Shown here piece after piece: positions 62,044 to 64,000 of a stretch of 64,000 bases of DNA. This DNA comes from Parachryseolinea silvisoli. GTDB lineage: Bacteria > Bacteroidota > Bacteroidia > Cytophagales > Cyclobacteriaceae. The stretch covers positions 248,001-312,000 of the forward strand of contig NZ_JAIOAO010000004.1 of assembly GCF_021190955.1 (NCBI RefSeq), read 5' to 3'. A model generated the notes under the pieces. That model worked only from the letters and a program-made list of their open reading frames with translations. It did not search any database and was not told the DNA's origin. The translations under genes were made by a program, and so were the position numbers. Positions within the stretch are counted from its first letter, which is position 1. Every line of letters begins with the position of its first letter.

Positions 62044-64000
62044 ATGAGCAAAGAAACTACGGGTAAGCAACCTTTGCCGAACGATAACGACAAAGCAAAA
62101 GACCTCGCGCCGGACATTGAAGTAAGCACCGGCGAGTTCATGACCACCAACCAGGGAGTCCGGATAAACGACGATCAAAATTCGTTGAAGGCCGGTGACC
62201 GTGGTCCTACGCTGCTGGAGGATTTCATCATGCGTGAGAAGATCACTCACTTCGATCACGAACGCATTCCTGAACGCATTGTGCATGCCCGTGGCTCTGC
62301 CGCGCACGGTGTCTTTAAAGTATATAAATCACTGGCGCCGTATACCCGTGCTGGTTTTCTACAAGATCCTAACAAAGAGACACCGGTATTTGTACGGTTC
62401 TCCACTGTAGCAGGCTCCCGCGGCTCTACAGACCTCGCACGTGACGTGCGGGGTTTTGCCGTGAAGTTTTATACAGAGGAAGGAAATTTTGACCTCGTCG
62501 GCAACAACATGCCCGTCTTTTTTATACAAGACGCCATGAAGTTCCCCGACCTCGTTCATGCCGTCAAGCCGGAACCTGACAACGAGATCCCACAAGCGGC
62601 GTCGGCACATGATACCTTCTGGGATTTTATATCCCTCATGCCCGAGTCTGCGCATATGATTATGTGGACGATGAGCGACCGTGCCATTCCCCGCAGCTAC
62701 CGCATGATGGAAGGCTTTGGTGTCCATACCTTCCGGCTTGTCAATGATCAGGGAGTGTCTCACTTTGTCAAATTCCATTGGAAGCCGCTATTGGGTGTCC
62801 ACGCCGTAGCGTGGGACGAAGCACAGAACATTTCCGGTAAAGATCCCGACTTCCACCGCCGCGACCTGTGGGATGCCATTGCCAGTGGCAACTTTCCCGA
62901 ATGGGAACTGGGCTTGCAGATCGTGCCCGAAGAGGATGAACACAAGTTCGACTTCGACTTGCTTGACCCTACCAAGATCATTCCGGAAGAATTAGTGCCT
63001 GTACAACGGGTGGGCAAGCTGACGCTCAACCGTAATCCCGACAATTTCTTTGCCGAGACCGAACAGGTGGCGTTTCACATCGGCCACGTGGTGCCCGGCA
63101 TTGACTTTACAAACGATCCGCTGTTGCAAGGTCGTTTGTTCTCCTATACCGATACTCAGCTGATCCGCCTGGGTGGACCGAATTTCCACGAGTTGCCGAT
63201 CAACCGCACCATCGCGCCGCTGCATAACAATCAGCGTGATGGCTACGGGCGGCATATGATCAACCGTGGCAAATCCAGCTATAATCCTAACACGCTGGGC
63301 GGCGGGTGTCCCTTCCAGGCCAAGTTTGCCGAGGGTGGATTTACCTCGTACGCCGAGCGCATCGATGCCCACAAGGTACGCGAGCGCAGTCCCAGCTTCC
63401 GCGATCACTTCAGCCAGGCGCGGTTGTTCTTCAATAGTCAGTCCGAGCCCGAGAAGAACCACATTATCGACGCGCTCCGTTTTGAGCTGGGCAAAGTCAA
63501 GACTGTGGCGATCCGCGAGCGTATGCTGGTGATTCTGGCAAATATCGACAACGGCCTCGCGAATGAGGTAGCCTATGGGTTGGGCCTTTCCATTCCCAAA
63601 GAACTGCCCGGAACAATTAACCAGAGCATTCCCGCTGATGCCGATCCCCTATCATATGAGTCGGTCAACCCGGAAGGAAAGCTTGCCCGTTCAGAAGCGC
63701 TAAGTATGGCCAACACGCTCAAGAACAGCATTCGTACGCGTAAGGTGGCCTTTCTTGTGGCCGATGGATTTGATGAGGCCGCCGTTTCTATTGTCCGGAC
63801 AGCCCTGGAGAAAGAAGGCGCCATCGTAGAGATCATCGCTCCGAAACAAGGTTTTATCCTGAGCGAAGATCAAAAACCGCTTGAAGTACACCATAGCTTT
63901 CTCACGGGAGCGTCTGTACTCTACGATGCTGTATATGTACCAGGTGGAGTAAACAGTGTTGCCACATTGGCGGCAGAGGCCAATGCTGTACACTTTCTCA
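62044..64000 (+). CDS. katE: Large-subunit catalase (HPII type), 3' end outside the window
   Basis: 652 residues are visible from ATG 62044. Haem-pocket residues are present: His81 in [12 protein letters not shown], Asn154/155 in VGNNMPVFF, and proximal Tyr368 in [10 protein letters not shown], with Arg364 four residues before it. After the catalase core, about residue 565 onward begins a DJ-1/PfpI-like domain ([27 protein letters not shown]), as in clade 2 large catalases. It breaks down hydrogen peroxide in the cytoplasm. It overlaps no gene but follows the YciE-like gene by three bases. The C-terminal end is cut by the window. Confidence 0.96.
   Translation, partial: MSKETTGKQPLPNDNDKAKDLAPDIEVSTGEFMTTNQGVRINDDQNSLKAGDRGPTLLEDFIMREKITHFDHERIPERIVHARGSAAHGVFKVYKSLAPYTRAGFLQDPNKETPVFVRFSTVAGSRGSTDLARDVRGFAVKFYTEEGNFDLVGNNMPVFFIQDAMKFPDLVHAVKPEPDNEIPQAASAHDTFWDFISLMPESAHMIMWTMSDRAIPRSYRMMEGFGVHTFRLVNDQGVSHFVKFHWKPLLGVHAVAWDEAQNISGKDPDFHRRDLWDAIASGNFPEWELGLQIVPEEDEHKFDFDLLDPTKIIPEELVPVQRVGKLTLNRNPDNFFAETEQVAFHIGHVVPGIDFTNDPLLQGRLFSYTDTQLIRLGGPNFHELPINRTIAPLHNNQRDGYGRHMINRGKSSYNPNTLGGGCPFQAKFAEGGFTSYAERIDAHKVRERSPSFRDHFSQARLFFNSQSEPEKNHIIDALRFELGKVKTVAIRERMLVILANIDNGLANEVAYGLGLSIPKELPGTINQSIPADADPLSYESVNPEGKLARSEALSMANTLKNSIRTRKVAFLVADGFDEAAVSIVRTALEKEGAIVEIIAPKQGFILSEDQKPLEVHHSFLTGASVLYDAVYVPGGVNSVATLAAEANAVHFL

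Overview
The window looks like the chromosome of a member of the Bacteroidota, most likely a soil or freshwater Cytophagales-type organism. The signs are type IX secretion cargo with C-terminal sorting domains (a giant subtilase, a gliding-motility-type adhesin and an amylase), SprB-type repeats, an exported alpha-2-macroglobulin and a Nudix-type arabinose regulator. Starts lack Shine-Dalgarno sites, and several promoters resemble TTTG-N19-24-TAnnTTTG. Base composition is moderate and even. I saw no insertion sequence, phage, plasmid or CRISPR array, so this appears to be ordinary core or adaptive chromosome. The genus assignment is inference.

Layout. 1-1158: the 5' end of a zinc-type oxidoreductase gene divergent from an AraC-family regulator, with a phased direct repeat between them. 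1566-13651: two giant exported proteins, a multidomain subtilase and an alpha-2-macroglobulin. 13742-16424: a small beta-barrel protein and a secreted WD40-caspase. 16757-23309: an ECF sigma factor (TTG start) with an anti-sigma-like protein that appears to run from the inner membrane to an outer-membrane barrel, followed by a cytochrome lipoprotein, a YceI protein, a DUF5777 barrel and a tandemly duplicated secreted-repeat lipoprotein. 23486-28656: a T9SS type B adhesin, a cobalamin riboswitch driving a lone lipoprotein, and an aldo/keto reductase. 28877-33899: a cold-shock gene and a four-gene exported operon ending in a leucine-rich-repeat protein. 33963-37485: a GH43 enzyme, tRNA-Gly(CCC), an RDD membrane protein and a phosphate-type porin.

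37717-43250: a luciferase-like oxidoreductase, a three-gene membrane/lipoprotein module, and an arginase-fold protein with a FUSC transporter. 43606-50038: a complete L-arabinose locus, araB-araD-araA-Nudix regulator-GH51 arabinofuranosidase, with matching TTGTA-N5-TACAA operators before araB and the GH51 gene. The GH51 enzyme would release arabinose outside the cytoplasm, and araA/B/D convert it to xylulose 5-phosphate. 50097-53694: a T9SS-secreted amylase with starch-binding and lectin-like modules, and a DUF72 protein. 54018-57451: an exported M48 protease operon. 57654-64000: a VOC protein, DNA ligase D broken into two reading frames, a YciE ferritin-like protein and a large-subunit catalase that runs off the end, which together suggest a stress and DNA-repair region.

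The strongest leads are five. They are the riboswitch-controlled orphan lipoprotein, the arabinose operators paired with the degenerate Nudix regulator, an 11-bp-phased Pho-box-like repeat array upstream of the porin, the split ligD, and the envelope-spanning anti-sigma protein with its redox-lipoprotein operon.
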